In this document: one piece after another, positions 1 to 11,645 of the stretch
Numbering within the stretch: the first letter of the stretch is position 1
How the letters are laid out: each line of letters begins with the position of its first letter
Position numbers and translations under genes: made by a program
Notes under the pieces: model-generated
Seen by the model: the letters and a program-made list of their open reading frames with translations, nothing else
What the model was told of the DNA's origin: nothing
Database searches by the model: none
Assembly (NCBI GenBank): GCA_022577435.1
Contig: JAKOON010000039.1
Coordinates: forward strand, 2,959,849 to 3,023,848
Direction of reading: 5' to 3'
Length of the DNA stretch: 64,000 bases
From: Embiotoca jacksoni
Lineage: Eukaryota > Chordata > Actinopteri > Embiotocidae

Positions 1-356
1 TCTCTGCCTCATGCAGAAACAAAGATCGGCCCGGAGGACTCTGGCTCGCAGCCAGGAGGAAGTGAAGTGATCCTTCCTGGCAGCGCGACGGTTAGTCGAT
101 GCAAACGCACGGCCCCCGCTCGAGCAAACGCGATGTGTACGCTGGCGGAGATCGCCGGCGTTTTCACGGGTGACTGTGACGAGCGTGCCCGAGCACTTCT
201 TTCTGTTACCCCAGCGGCGGCGGTAGGAGACGCTGCGTCTGTGTCAGCATTCGTAGCTTTACTTCTCACGGATGCGGATTATTCTGTCGTATCCCAAGAA
301 CAACAGCTTTCGCGTCACGGTAAATACTTCAGAGGGGACCGTGCGCTGTTTATACG

Positions 357-358
<2 letters not shown>

Positions 359-404
<46 letters not shown>
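359..404. repeat. (GT)n microsatellite
   Basis: Perfect GT dinucleotide tract of about 46 bases. Short open frames across it (Cys-Val repeats) are artefacts. Confidence 0.97.
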
Positions 405-405
<1 letters not shown>

Positions 406-683
406 CTTGTGAGGGATTACAGCGGGAGGGGAAGTGTGTGTGACTGCGGGCCGGGCTAACGTGAGGAGCGGCTCAGGCGGGCCGTTTTGATTGGACGCCT
501 GGACCCCCGCGCGCTCCGTCGCAGAGTGAATTAAATCAAGCCGACAGCTGACTCGACGAGGGGTGCCGTCTCCGCTCGAGTGTCATTCGTTCAGCCGCGT
601 CGCCCGTCGTCGCTTTGAGGGACTGACCTGCAGTAACGCAGACTCGTACTCAACTACGGTTCCCGTATTGTCTTCGTTGTAGG

Positions 684-739
684 TAGATAGATAGATAGTT
701 ACTTTATTAATCCCCAAGGAGATTAAAAAAAAAAAAAAT
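684..739. repeat. Tail of a dispersed fish repeat (GATA plus A-rich end)
   Basis: A short TAGA/GATA run is followed by CTTTATTAATCCCCAAGGAG and then a 14-base A tract. This arrangement resembles the 3' tail of non-LTR elements dispersed in teleost genomes. The family is not assigned; the match is from memory of the motif. Confidence 0.5.
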
Positions 740-1200
740 CTAAAACGTAATCGGAAACGAGGTAAAAGAGGATCCCCCTCGCACCTACGTCTTCGAGGTG
801 GATTCGTCGTTCGTTAATAAACCTAACGTGTGTCGTCCCCACGACAATAAACTCCTCAGCATCCACGAGCGGTTTCATTAATCTGCCTTTTACTGCAGTG
901 CTTTAGAGGCCAGTCCTGTTTTATAAGCTACTTCAGATGGGTTCCCGCATCTTCAAAAGTGTAATATAGCGCGTTACAACGTCATTAATGTGGCCACAAA
1001 GCTATAACACCGTGAGCTCCGACTCCCTGCTGATGCACCTCTGCTGTAAAAACACGCTGGACTTCCAAAATACGGATGCCACGAAGCGAGCGAGCTCCTT
1101 GGCAAGGGGAGGAAATGCCATCACACTGTCCATTACTTCACCCTTGTGCCATTTCCCCAGTGTGTGGGTGTGTGTGTGTGTGTGCACAAGTCCACCTTAC

Positions 1201-1251
1201 CTTGGTGCAGTAGAGCATCCAGACCTCGTACAGTCTCTCTTTGGATGCCAT
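1201..1251 (-). CDS. nbeal1: nbeal1, first coding exon (partial gene)
   Basis: The start codon is at 1249-1251 on the minus strand. The exon encodes 17 residues, MASKERLYEVWMLYCTK, and ends in phase 0 at 1201 with a strong donor (CAAG|GTAAGG). This closely matches the conserved amino terminus of neurobeachin-like 1 and differs from my memory of NBEAL2 at several positions. NBEAL1 is a very large BEACH/WD40 protein of vesicle and membrane traffic; everything beyond residue 17 lies left of the window. The start sits in a GCGCCATGG context. In human, NBEAL1 is a 2q33 neighbour of STRADB and TRAK2, which supports the call. Identification rests on one short exon, so a search is needed to exclude another family member. 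Confidence 0.75.
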
Positions 1252-1901
1252 GGCGCCAGCTGACCGGTCCCCTCAGGGCTGCGGGTGTCCACCTGGGTCA
1301 CTTCCCCGGCTGCTTCATGGTGTGCAGTCACGAGCTGAACCTCTGTTGTCCGGGCTTCAACATCATCACTGTCCAAACTCTGGATTTAACGACAACAACA
1401 AAAAATACAAAAAATAAAAATTAAAAAATGTTTTTTTTTTTTTTTTTTTTGCAAGAACAAATAGGGAGCAAGCGGACGCGTTGCGGACCAGAGGAAGTTT
1501 ATTCCGTGGTAGGAGAGCCGTGCAGTCCCGGAGAGGAGCAGCCGGGCCTTGTCCTGTACTTCCACGTCCTTTTTTTTGTGTCTTTTTTCCAGCTCCCCTC
1601 GCGCTACGAAGGACAACACACACGGCTACGCGTCATGGAGGCGACACAAATGGCGAAGCTATTCGTGCTAAATACCTCCGGTTTAACCCCGTCCTCCCTC
1701 CCCGGTAACGTGCACTTTGAGCTGCCCCGCTGGCTCCGGAGGGGGGGTGGGGGTGGGGGGGGCAGACGGACTCGAGACGGCTCCAACGGGCAGGAACGCA
1801 CACCGTTAACAACGTCCGTTTCTTGCTGCGGGCTCTGCGCGTAAACACACCGGCTCTGCGCCCGTGTCCGCCCCAAACACCGCTCCGCCGGTCGACCTTA
1901 C

Positions 1902-2268
1902 CTGACCGAGCTCGGTGAAGGATAGCTGTCAAAAAAAATTTAAAAAAAAATAATAAAACAGCCGTATTTCGGTTTTTTTTTTTTAAATTTTTTTTTTAAG
2001 CCCCCCTTTTCTCCTCCTCCTTCTCATGTGACAGAAACGCCTCGTGCGCCGCTCGCCACCGCCCGGCCTCGCGAGCCGCGTATGAAAAAAAAACAACAAC
2101 CCCACAACCGTCCACGACAACCTGATGAAGAGTGTTTCTGACCGTGGAGAACTTCAGGACCACTCACCTGTGTGACCGGAGGCGAGCGACTGTCACTGAC
2201 GCCTCTTCCACCGCGGCGGTGCTCCGTCAAGCCGCCGACGACGACGGAACTTCCGGTTCTCCGCACGC
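1902..2268 (-). promoter_or_regulatory. Candidate 5' noncoding exons and promoter of nbeal1
   Basis: Two strong minus-strand donors lie upstream of the nbeal1 start: GGTCAG|GTAAGG with the exon end at 1902, and CACACAG|GTGAGT with the exon end at 2168. The sequence above 2168 is CG-rich. These would suit alternative 5' untranslated exons joined to the exon carrying the start codon. Transcript data would be needed to choose between them. The bases between 1252 and 1900 hold a T21-like run near 1430-1450 and a G-rich stretch at 1740-1762, and no gene. Confidence 0.4.
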
Positions 2269-2439
2269 CTGGATTTCAAAATAAGAGGAGAGTAACGCTC
2301 CTGAAAGCGCAAAAGTGGCTGAGGGGGGGGAGGAGATGAGGGGTGGAGGGTGGAGGGGGTGGGGGGGGGGGAGTTTACCCGCAGCGCAGTCAGCATCCTG
2401 GGAGACTCAACCCATCCCTCACACAGCCTCTTTAGCCCG

Positions 2440-2486
2440 CAGCCTTCTGGGAGGAGGTGCCGCAGCCTTTCTGGGAGGAGGTGCCG
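2440..2486. repeat. Two-copy tandem repeat, about 24 bp
   Basis: The unit GCCTTCTGGGAGGAGGTGCC occurs twice in a row, with one extra T in the second copy. It lies just outside the candidate nbeal1 promoter. Confidence 0.85.
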
Positions 2487-2554
2487 CAGCCTCCGTGCAG
2501 CTCCTCCAGACCGAGGAGCAGCTTCGCCCGTGAGGCTGCCAGGACAGTGAACTC

Positions 2555-2555
<1 letters not shown>

Positions 2556-2585
<30 letters not shown>
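2556..2585. repeat. Poly-C tract, about 30 bp
   Basis: Uninterrupted run of about 30 C. Length is probably unreliable in any assembly. Confidence 0.95.
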
Positions 2586-3106
2586 TTCGCCCCATAAACT
2601 CTGAACTTTTGCACCGTGGACTTGTATTTGCACTGCGTTTTATCGTTTTATTGCTTTTCTCCTTTTGTCTATTCATTTTTGCGCGCGGCTCGTCTGCGAG
2701 AATCGGCTTTTCCATCCATCTTTATGTCTGTATGTCACATAGCGGACTGACGTTAAAGACATAGAAGTTGAAGTTTGGCACAGAGCCAGTTTGTGTCTCC
2801 TTTAAGTTGTCGACCTCCTTGGTTGCAGAGTCCCCCTCCCCCTCCTCCTCCTCCTCCCCCCCGGTTTGTTTTGATCTTGTATCGCCATCTAGCGGAGCAG
2901 AAGAGCAACTGCAACCTATTTTGTGGAGCCGAGAGACGAATCTTTTTGATGACGACTTTTACAACTACAGAGACACTTCGACAATGCAGAGCTGAAGCTG
3001 TCTTCATCTAAACACACGCACGCACACGCACACACACACACACACACATCTATAACAAACAAAACAAAAAATCAGTCAAGGCAAATAGGAAGTTTGGAAA
3101 TCAGAT

Positions 3107-3256
3107 TTGTATATACATATGTACTGTATCATTTATAATATGTGTGTAATATATATATATTATATATACATATATATATATATTATAATAATATAATTAT
3201 ATATTATATATAATATAATATATAATTATATATAATTATATATACATATATATAAG
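3107..3256. repeat. AT-rich imperfect (TA)n block
   Basis: About 150 bases almost entirely of A and T, made of interrupted TATA/TAATA units that are self-complementary. Confidence 0.9.
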
Positions 3257-3997
3257 GCTCATACAGCTACACACGGTACACTTAAAATCACAGTTACAGA
3301 GAGATCACCGTACAGTGAATGCAGGTTTTCAGTAAAACATAAAGGCATTGTTGGAGAAGTGGTCACAGAGCACGGGAGAGATACTCACTGATGATCAGAG
3401 GGGGGTGGAGGGGGAAAGGTTTGTTTTCTAACCGCTACATGGGACGCTAGATATACTTCTATTGCTCGTGTGCTCTTTTTGTTTGTTTTTGCTCGAGTCG
3501 GATATCGCGGTCAAAATGAACTCTTCGCTTCTCGTTGAGTCTCCGAATAAGATGATGCGGATTCACGCGTGTATTTCCGGGCATATTTTTCATGATTTAC
3601 GAGTATGGGTCGTATTCTCCCACCCGATGAATATATATATATATATATATGCGCGTACGTGTCGTAAATCTCCTTTTTACGTACCTCCGCGTTTCACTAT
3701 TCACAGTCTGACCGCAACGTAACACTTTAAAGGAAAAACCCACCCTCTCGTCATCTCGCCCGCTGGGTGGGGGGGGGGGGTTCTTTGTCGGCCGGTATGT
3801 CGCTTCTTCGCTCGTGTACGTCGGGCGCGGTCGGTGATATTCGAGCCCAAAAAAACACCCCAAAAATATAACAGTTATCGGTAGAAATAGAAAATGAACA
3901 CCAAACTAAACCGACACCATATACACGGACGATAACGTATTTCCAGGCGGACTTCTCCTTTAATTCCCAGTCGCCTCGGCAGCCCGTTTCTTGACAC

Positions 3998-4003
3998 TTT
4001 ATT
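3998..4003 (-). terminator. Candidate poly(A) signal of stradb
   Basis: TTTATT on the plus strand reads AATAAA on the minus strand, about 315 bases past the stradb stop codon. That is a plausible 3' UTR length. Confidence 0.45.
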
Positions 4004-4316
4004 ATTGTTATTATTATTATTATAATTCTTATTATTATTACCGTGGATCCTTACCGTACGGACACAGCGGCTTCTTTGATCCGGCTCCTTTGCAGTCGTC
4101 GCCTCGGCACCCGCAAATCAGACAAACGTGTCAAAATAAAACTACAAAACTAGTTTCAAAAAGGCTCAGAGTCGGGTTCGTGTGCATACAAAATAAAAGC
4201 ACAGTAGGATTTGGCCTCGTTGCTTTGTTTTGATTGTCTTGTGTTTGGCTTGCTAGTCAGGATTTCAGGATGTAGTGCTGTGTGTGGGAGAGAGGGGGAA
4301 GGAGGGGGGTGGGAGG

Positions 4317-7300
4317 TTAGGAGAAGTCCCAAACTGCCTCCTCGGCGGCGGCGGCTGACGGCGGAGCGTGGCAGGAAGGGGTGGGGGGGCTGGATACGGG
4401 AGGGTCCTCCGGGCTGCTGAGGGGCACCGCCGGGTACGTGAGGCTGAGGAAGGAGTCTCTGGTGCGCCTCTTCACCTGGAACACAGCAGAGACACTCAAA
4501 CGCGACGCTCTCGTAAAAGCTGCCGCTTCTCCGACGTTTCGTTCGGCGACGTGTGCCGTTTCCAGACGGCGAAAGCCGAGTGGAAGCTCGCACGACGGCC
4601 GCGGACCTCCCGGGGAGGAGACCCACCTGCTTGAAGAAGGCGTGGGTCGACAGTTCGGTCGCCGACGGTCTACGGGAGACAAGAACGCAATCAGCACCGG
4701 CGTTAAAAGTCGCTCGTCCGATATACCCGAGTGCTCCTTTCGCCCGGGCCGACCTGCGCTCGGGCCGCTGCTGCAGACACAGCTGCACCAGGTCGTGCAG
4801 GGTGGCCGAGTGGTTCTTGGGTCCGGGGCTCTGGGGTCGGTCGGCGGGGGGAGCGGCGGCGCTGTGCGTCGTGCTGCCCGTGGCCACGCTCTCCCCGATG
4901 CCGGAGTCCACGCCGGACCGCGACACCTTCAGGCCCCCCAGCTCGCCGAGGGGGAAGGGCGCCACGTCCAGCAGGCAGCAGTGGGAGCCGCGCAGCTTCT
5001 GCAGCAACATCTGGACTCAAGACAGTCAAAACACAGCGTAACCTTCGGGTGAACCGATCCTTTTAAAGCCCGGCGCGCTTTCTGAAGAGCGCTTTGGGTT
5101 TACCTGAGTCGGAGGCATGTCCTGGAAGGGCACCCGGCCGCTGGCCAGCTCGCAGGCCACGATACCCAAACTGTAGATGTCCGATTTCACTCCGTAACCG
5201 TGCAGATCCTGCTGAGGACAACGGGACGGGACGGGACGGGGAGGGGAGAGGAGAGGAGACGCAGCAGACGGAGGGTGAGACGAATCCAGCGGCACCGATT
5301 AAAGCATCAAGGCGCTTGTTCAGTCGTCTACTCGAGTTTCCGCGCGTGCAAAATACAAAGCTCTCGTCCGACGCGAGTTTCTGTCGAGTCAAATGTGTTA
5401 ACTGGCGCCTTCGCGGCATCATCGAAATACAACCGTTTTTGTTTTTTTTACAACAGGTAAGAGAAAAGAACGAGATCGAAAGGTTGCGTTAGATTACCGC
5501 AACGCTCAAATAACAAGGTACGCTTTAAGACGTCTTTTAAAAAGGTCTTTAAAGACTGTAAAGCGCCTCCGCTCCGCTGGCAGGCGAGGACCTGAATAGA
5601 TACCAAAAAAAACGTGCCCGACGGGTGATCCGGCGAAAAGGATCTGCAAATCTTTCCCGAAACTTAACGGGCGGCCGGCGTTTTTCGACCGTCTCGGTAC
5701 GACCCCGCGCGAGCGTCCCGGCGTCCTGACCTGTCGCAGCAGCTCGGGGCTGAGCCAGGGCAGCAGCGCCGGGCTGTGGTGCGGCATGTCGAACACGGCC
5801 CTCGTCCTCTTCCCCTCGCGCGTCATGCTGTAAACGCTGTGGAGCCCCGAGAGGTAGACGCGCCCCTCCGCCGACAGCAGGATGTGACTGGCCTTCACCC
5901 CCCTGGCGGGAGAGGAAACGGGTGACAATTATTGGACTTTTTTTTTTTTTCCTTTCGCGACACACGTTTCCATCCTAAAGGCTTCCGCCTCCCGCTGACC
6001 GGTGAACGTAGCCCATCCGGTGCAGGTACTCCAGAGCTTTCAGCGCGCCGTACAGCAGGTAGGCGATCAGGGACTCGCTCATACCGTCCGGGAAGTACGT
6101 CCTCAGTAAGGTGTCCGCGGAGCCTGCGGGCAAACGGAGAGGGCAGCTGAAACCCACGCTAAAGTCTGGACTCCGGAGACCGAAGTTTGGAGAGTTTGTG
6201 TGCGAGAAGAAAAGAAAAAGAAAACAAAAAAAAAAGCCTGAAAACGGAATGTTACAGCGACGTGTTTTTTTTTTTTTTTTTTTTTTTAAAGGACAGACGG
6301 TAAAAAGAGGCGTGTTTGTGGCTGACCGTAGGCCATGAGCGGAGTCAGCACCCACAGCTGGCAGCAGGAGCTGAACACCAGGCGAGAGGTCAGCAGGTTG
6401 GAGTGGCGGAAGAGGCGGGACAGCAGGACCTCGTTCTGCGGCGAGCGAGAGACACGGTCAAGGACGTACGTGACCCCGGACGCGAGAGGGGCTTTAACGA
6501 CCGTCGAGGTCGGGGCGACCTCACCGTGAGCTGCAGCAGCTCCTCCTCCGTGCACTCGTCCAGGTTGGTCTGCTTCACGGCCACCAGCTGCCCCGTCGGG
6601 ATGTGGCGCGCCATGTTCACCTGGCTCAGGTTGTTGAAGCCCCTCCCTGTGACACAGACACGTTAAAGCGTCGGCAGACGCGCAGGACGGCGAATCGGCG
6701 GTCTTTTGACTCTGCGCCGCTCTCACCCAGCTCGGACAGCAGCTGGTAGTGGGCCGGCTCGGCCGACAGCCCCGTGACGTCATCGCCCCCCGCGGGCCCT
6801 TGCGGACTGGACTCGGAACCGTCGCAGCTCTGCGCGGACGCACGCACACACAATTTATCATGAGGGAAACAGGTCAGAAAATCACTCGGGGAAATAAACA
6901 CAGTTCAGTAACTTCAACACGTGCGCACTTTATACGGACATTGAGTCATCTGTCAATCAATCTCTCTCTCTCTCTCTCGCTCTCTCTCTCTCAAAACAAA
7001 TCAAAAAGATCATGAGGGACAAAAAGGAAAAGGACTGCAGCAGACACACTGAAAGCCTTCTATTTGTTCAATCAAAGCTAACTTTGTGTCAATCTGTCAA
7101 GATATTTAGGTCTGGATGACAAACGGGGCCCCGACCGACTACAAATAAGAGAGTTCGCGAATGTCTCCGCGTCGGCTGCGGCTGCACTACAATGTACCGC
7201 GACGACAACGATTCCGTTCTGTTGTCTGTCGCGTTTACTGCAGCCCGACTTCCTCCCTGTGAATAACGCAAACGGGAACGCCGATCGGTTAACCGAGATA

Positions 7301-8815
7301 GACAAGACGGTACGATGTGGTACAAACTACACCTCCGGTCGCCGGATTATAACGCCGCAAACCAACATATAAAGCTGTTGTGTGGACTTATTGACCCTTT
7401 TACACTCACTAAAAAACAATTCCCCACCTTATCTGAAAGCAGCAGTCTCCTCGGTGGATATCTACAGACACAAAGGAGCAGAAGAGCGCCGAAGACTCTG
7501 GGTTTGTTTCACTTCGGTGACTTTGTGAGGCGTCGGTGACTACAGCCGCCAGCGGGTGGCGCTGTGGCGCCGGAGGGACGATGCGGACAGATTTCTGGGG
7601 AGAGACTCTTCACGGAATGCGTTTCGCCCAAACCCCACGTCCTTCTTATTTCAACCCCCGACACATCAGCTGTCGTTATTATTATTACCATCGAGGAGTT
7701 CAGAATAAACACGACGTACCGCTTTAAAGAGAACACAAGGATATCGTCGGAAAAGGGACATTTTCACGGAAATGTTTAGGAGGGGGAGGGGAGAGGGGGT
7801 GCGTTCAGGAGGAGCTTATGTCGAGTCTGATGACGTCATAGCGATGTCATCCGGGTTATCTCGACGGGGGCTTAATTGCAAATTCATTGCAAAATGCTTC
7901 CGGTAAAAAAAAAAAAAAAAAAAAAAACAGGGATTACAAGATAATGAAGGGGATCAAATACTGCTGAGAGCTGCATTATGGGAACTGTAGTGCGCCACAA
8001 TTAGGCCATTCGCTTTTTCATGCTTCTTTTGCGAATGTCAAGTCGGTGTGTCAGTGTGCGTCCAACAAGTTTAAAGGGAGTCTTAAGCGGCTCCGGACAG
8101 ACGACGGGTGAGTATCGATGAGGTGAAGGGAAGAGCGTCAGAGTGACGCCCGTCTCCGTGCTGACAGAGCCTCGGCTACTGACCGGGAACTGGTGGCCGA
8201 TGTCCTCGTAGCGCTCCTCTATGTCCGCGGGCTGGACCTGAGCGTGGGAGATGCAGGAACAGTCCTGGTGAAGGGGGGAAGGAGAAGGAGGAGGAGGTAG
8301 AGGAGGAGGAGGAGGGGTGGGGGTGAGGGGAGCACAGGTGAGACATGCCCTACGGGAGTGCGGAGGGGTCGCGGAGGCCGGGGGGGAGACGGGAAAGGTC
8401 GACGGGGTCAGAGACGAGGAAGAGGAGCGGCGCCGAGGGGGCGTTTTATCGGAAGCGGTGAGCGGAGAGAGGAGGAGAGGGGTGATAAAAGGCAACGAAG
8501 AGGCAGCCGACTGACCGACGTGTCCCAACGGAGCGGGACAGGAGCCGCACGTACAAGTACAGGCGTCCGTTAGGGGCGAGGAAAGCGCAGAGAGCCAAAA
8601 CCCGCGTTGTAAATACAGATGCGAAGACATGTATAAAACCATACACTTTTCACACTAAAAAAAAAGAAAAGTATACATCTGTAACTGCACACTTAAGTAC
8701 ACTGATTGAATTTACCAGATCCCACAACAACAGCCGATTCGTGACTACTAACACCCCCCCCCCCGCCCCGCCCCCCCACCCTCTCCGGCGTTATATATCT
8801 TACCAAGAAAGACAT
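4317..8815 (-). CDS. stradb: stradb, STE20-related kinase adaptor beta (pseudokinase)
   Basis: Eleven coding exons on the minus strand: 8804-8815, 8184-8264, 6727-6829, 6525-6646, 6327-6435, 6000-6123, 5731-5902, 5104-5208, 4754-5010, 4627-4669, 4317-4475. All junctions are GT/AG and phases agree, giving 428 residues (human about 418). The protein is the pseudokinase that with MO25 activates the kinase LKB1/STK11. Catalytic motifs are lost as expected: HRG at 183-185 replaces HRD, and SGL at 202-204 replaces DFG. The VAVK lysine (Lys90) is kept and the glycine loop is short (GRGFNN). DLHGYGVKSDIYS and SGVDSGIGESV favour STRADB over STRADA. The protein ends WDFS where the family usually ends WEF, the MO25-binding tail. 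The start is fixed by MSFL joining in frame to DCSC. A 5' noncoding exon probably ends at 9428. Confidence 0.93.
6830..8183 (-). other. stradb intron 2
   Basis: No gene. It contains a (CT)n stretch at about 6960-6992, an A-rich tract at about 7903-7927, and a ZNF143/THAP11-like motif at 7973-7991. Confidence 0.7.
7973..7991 (-). promoter_or_regulatory. ZNF143/THAP11-type element
   Basis: GCATTATGGGAACTGTAGT is the reverse complement of the well-known vertebrate ACTACAnTTCCCAnAATGC element. Similar copies lie at 10878, 25535 and 54419. Confidence 0.5.
8265..8803 (-). other. stradb intron 1
   Basis: Rich in purine triplets (GGA) near 8280-8320, with a short C-rich tract at about 8754-8777. 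Long open frames on both strands here are compositional; only the exons at either end match STRADB. Confidence 0.6.
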
Positions 8816-9427
8816 GGAGTCCTTTTGGCGATGGTAAAATCACAGGCTGGGGCATTCATCCGCTCACAGGCTGCAGGAGACCGGCACGGAGGACCGTGGA
8901 GGGCGACGAGGAGGACGGAAGCAGCAGCAGTGGGATGAGACACACGGGACAATTCCACACGCACGGTTACGCACGCACGCACGCGCGCACACACACACAC
9001 ACACTACAGAGTAGAAACCAGCGACCGTTCATTCATCCGTCCGTAGCTCACCTGGCTGCATCAGCTGATCGAGAGAGATGCAGGAAAGTCACCGGAGGAG
9101 GTTCCCGTTCAGGACCGGGAGGGCAAAGATGTGGACGATCCTAACAAGCGGAGCGGGAAATATACACGTCAACGTTACAACGTTATATATTCACGTTTTA
9201 CAGCAGTGTTGTGATGGAGCAGCACGCAGGTCATGCAGCGGAAAAACATCAAACAAAATGAAGATTTCGCAACATAGATATCACATTCATCCACAGTCTC
9301 CCGTCTCGGTATCTTCAGCTCACTAATATTAATACCGCTTCGAGCTATAAACGTCACCTCGGTTATAAAAACGGGGTCTTTTCTTTATTTCGCCTTTATT
9401 TGCGTGTAACGAAGAGGAGCCGCTTAC

Positions 9428-9804
9428 CTCCTCCTCCTCCTCCCTCCTCCTTCCTCCTCCTCCTCCTCCTCTCCGCAGCAGCTCCGGCGTAAAACAAGTT
9501 ACAAATACAAAAGAGCTCGTGTTCTCTCGCTTTGGGTCTGGTTTACACGGAGAGGAACTCGTTCAACGAACCGCTCGCAGCGCGGAGCGCAAAATGTCAC
9601 GTTGGAGAGGACTTTTAATTTGACACGGATAACTGGGCGCGTAACACCGACGTCACGCGGCGCTCGCTCGTCGCTCCTCGATGACGAGCGGGCGGTGGGC
9701 CGTTCGACAGCCTTCCCTTCCCCTCCATTGTTTGAGGCTCCGGTGAAGGGAGAGTGACACACGCCGCCGGGATTACCCGTGCTGCGGAAAAACACTGACA
9801 CCGG
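9428..9804. promoter_or_regulatory. Bidirectional stradb/trak2 promoter region
   Basis: A minus-strand donor (GGAG|GTAAGC, exon end 9428) and a plus-strand donor (CACCGG|GTAAGC, exon end 9804) face away from each other less than 400 bases apart. They look like the first noncoding exons of stradb and trak2. Between them the DNA is CpG-rich with a GACGTCAC site near 9650. The head-to-head arrangement matches human STRADB/TRAK2. Transcription starts are not determined from sequence. Confidence 0.6.
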
Positions 9805-11512
9805 GTAAGCTTCATGCCCGCCGAACATTTCCTTCCGTTTATATAACGACGGGGTGGTCGCCGCGCGCGGGACGCGGTCAGGATTTGGGCACGTTGTTAG
9901 CCCACGCGACGCTAACCAGCAGTGAAGCCGTCATCCGACCTCAAGAGGGCAAAAACGTTAGTATTTCATACGTAATGTCTTTAAATATCATTACGTTTAT
10001 ACTGAATAGATCGTCAACGATGGAAGCCCGCAGCCATCTGCTGTATATGTAATAACAACGTCATGCATTTAAAGGCTTATTATTATTAGGAGTTACAGTC
10101 ATATTCCACTAATGTGTGAGCTTTTATCTAAATAGCTGCTTCCTTCGTGTGCAGTAGTGATGCCGAATTGAAGAGAAGCTTCCGCAGATTAATTTAAGGG
10201 TTTGAACTGAAACTTTGCGCGGCGACCGTAATACATTTAATACCGAGATTTTTCAAACGGAGTTTTGCTCCGGTCGTTATAATGGCGCAGAATGGGCATT
10301 ATTTGTAGTTGACGCTGGTTGACGTGATTTTACATCTTCGTAATGTCGCGGTTGCCAGATCGCGCTCTCAGTTGTTGTTGTTTATTCAATACAAACCGCG
10401 CATTTCCTTTTCATTTGTGTGTTTTTTTTTTTTTTTTTTGGAGTTGTCAGGAAGGCCGTCCTGCCCGCAGCGGTCGTACTCGTCACGTGACTCGCTTGGC
10501 ACTTAGGCGGGATGAGTCGTTGCGGGCGGGCACGCGCGCGCGCACGCGATGGTCCGCGTGCACGAGGGGCCAGTGAGTCCTCTGGTTATTAATAGCTTTG
10601 TCAATGTCAACATTGTTGATAACACAATAGCGCATCTGCAAAAACCTCAGTGCGCTTAAAGGGACACGTTTGACACGTGGAGTTCACGTCACTTGATGTG
10701 TAATGTCTTCAGGTCTAATGGGGGGGGGGGGTTTCACATTTGCACACAAAAAAAAGTAACCCTGATGATGTGAGGGGTCACATGTTTAAGAGAGAGTGAC
10801 ACATACTGGGAATTTACAGCTTAAAGATGTGGTGGCTTATCAGGCATGGAGGATCTAATTGAACATATGTATCAATTGCATTATGGGAAGTGTAGTCTCA
10901 CCTCTGCTGCTTTGATTTTGAACTTTCTTCTTTAAATCTGTCTCTCCTAAGCTCTACCGAAGCACGTGTCTTCTCTCCGGAGAGCTCGTCCCTTTAAGGG
11001 CACGCTTCCTGTCTCGTTCCTCGAGTCGTCCCTTTAAGGCGACGGGACGTGGGACGCCTCTGACTCATCCCTCGGCTCTCTCTAAAACAAAACAAAAAAT
11101 ATAAAACAAACCCGGTATGTGGCACGTGAAAAGGAAATTCAATCAGAGGTATAGCAGCTGGCGCGCCGTGACTGACCTTGAATGACATTCAAAACATTTG
11201 CCCTCGTCAGGTGGAAGAGTCCAAATCGCCGAGCGTCCGGAGACTTTTAAGGCCCCGAGAAAAAGACGGCGGACGATCGGACCGGTGGTTAAAAGGGCTT
11301 TAAATCTCAGCGGTCACGTGGCGTGGTGAAATGTGTCGGAGGGCAGCAGAGGGAGACGCTGGATGTCAGAGATGCTCTAATCTGCCTCATGCTGCAGGGA
11401 TTAACCCGACAACCTGCGCTGCCTCCAAACCACTTTTGTGAAGACGAGCGAGCGTCTCTGTGGAGTTTTCGTGTCTTTTATTTCTTCTTCTTCTTCCTCT
11501 CCTCCGTTGCAG
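9805..11512 (+). other. trak2 intron in the 5' UTR
   Basis: No gene seen. It contains a T18 tract at about 10421-10439, a G tract near 10720 and a ZNF143/THAP11-like element at 10878-10896. A pyrimidine-rich acceptor ending at 11512 closes it. Confidence 0.55.
10878..10896 (-). promoter_or_regulatory. ZNF143/THAP11-type element
   Basis: GCATTATGGGAAGTGTAGT, a close match to the ACTACAnTTCCCAnAATGC element, in the first trak2 intron about 1 kb from the shared promoter. Confidence 0.5.
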
Positions 11513-11645
11513 GTAAAGGTGTGCGTGCACGTGAGGAGGGGGGCGGGGGGAGGGGGGGAACCGCCCCGTCGGCGCAGCAGCGAGATGCGACGTCACGGCG
11601 ATCCCGTAATTCTGCCCGGCTTTGTGTTTCTGTGAGGACCGGGAC

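Larger units (their letters stand above)
1..1200. other. nbeal1 intron 1 (left edge of window)
   Basis: No coding exon is visible. It should be the first coding intron of the minus-strand nbeal1 gene, because the nbeal1 donor site lies at 1199-1200 and the next exon must be further left. It holds a long GT microsatellite, a GATA-rich dispersed repeat tail and otherwise unremarkable sequence. Confidence 0.5.
2271..3997. other. nbeal1-stradb intergenic region
   Basis: No gene seen. The region holds a short tandem duplication at 2440-2486, a C30 tract, CA repeats at 3011-3048, an AT-rich block, a short TA run near 3630-3650 and a G12 tract just before 3781. Open frames here are low-complexity shadows. 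Confidence 0.6.
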
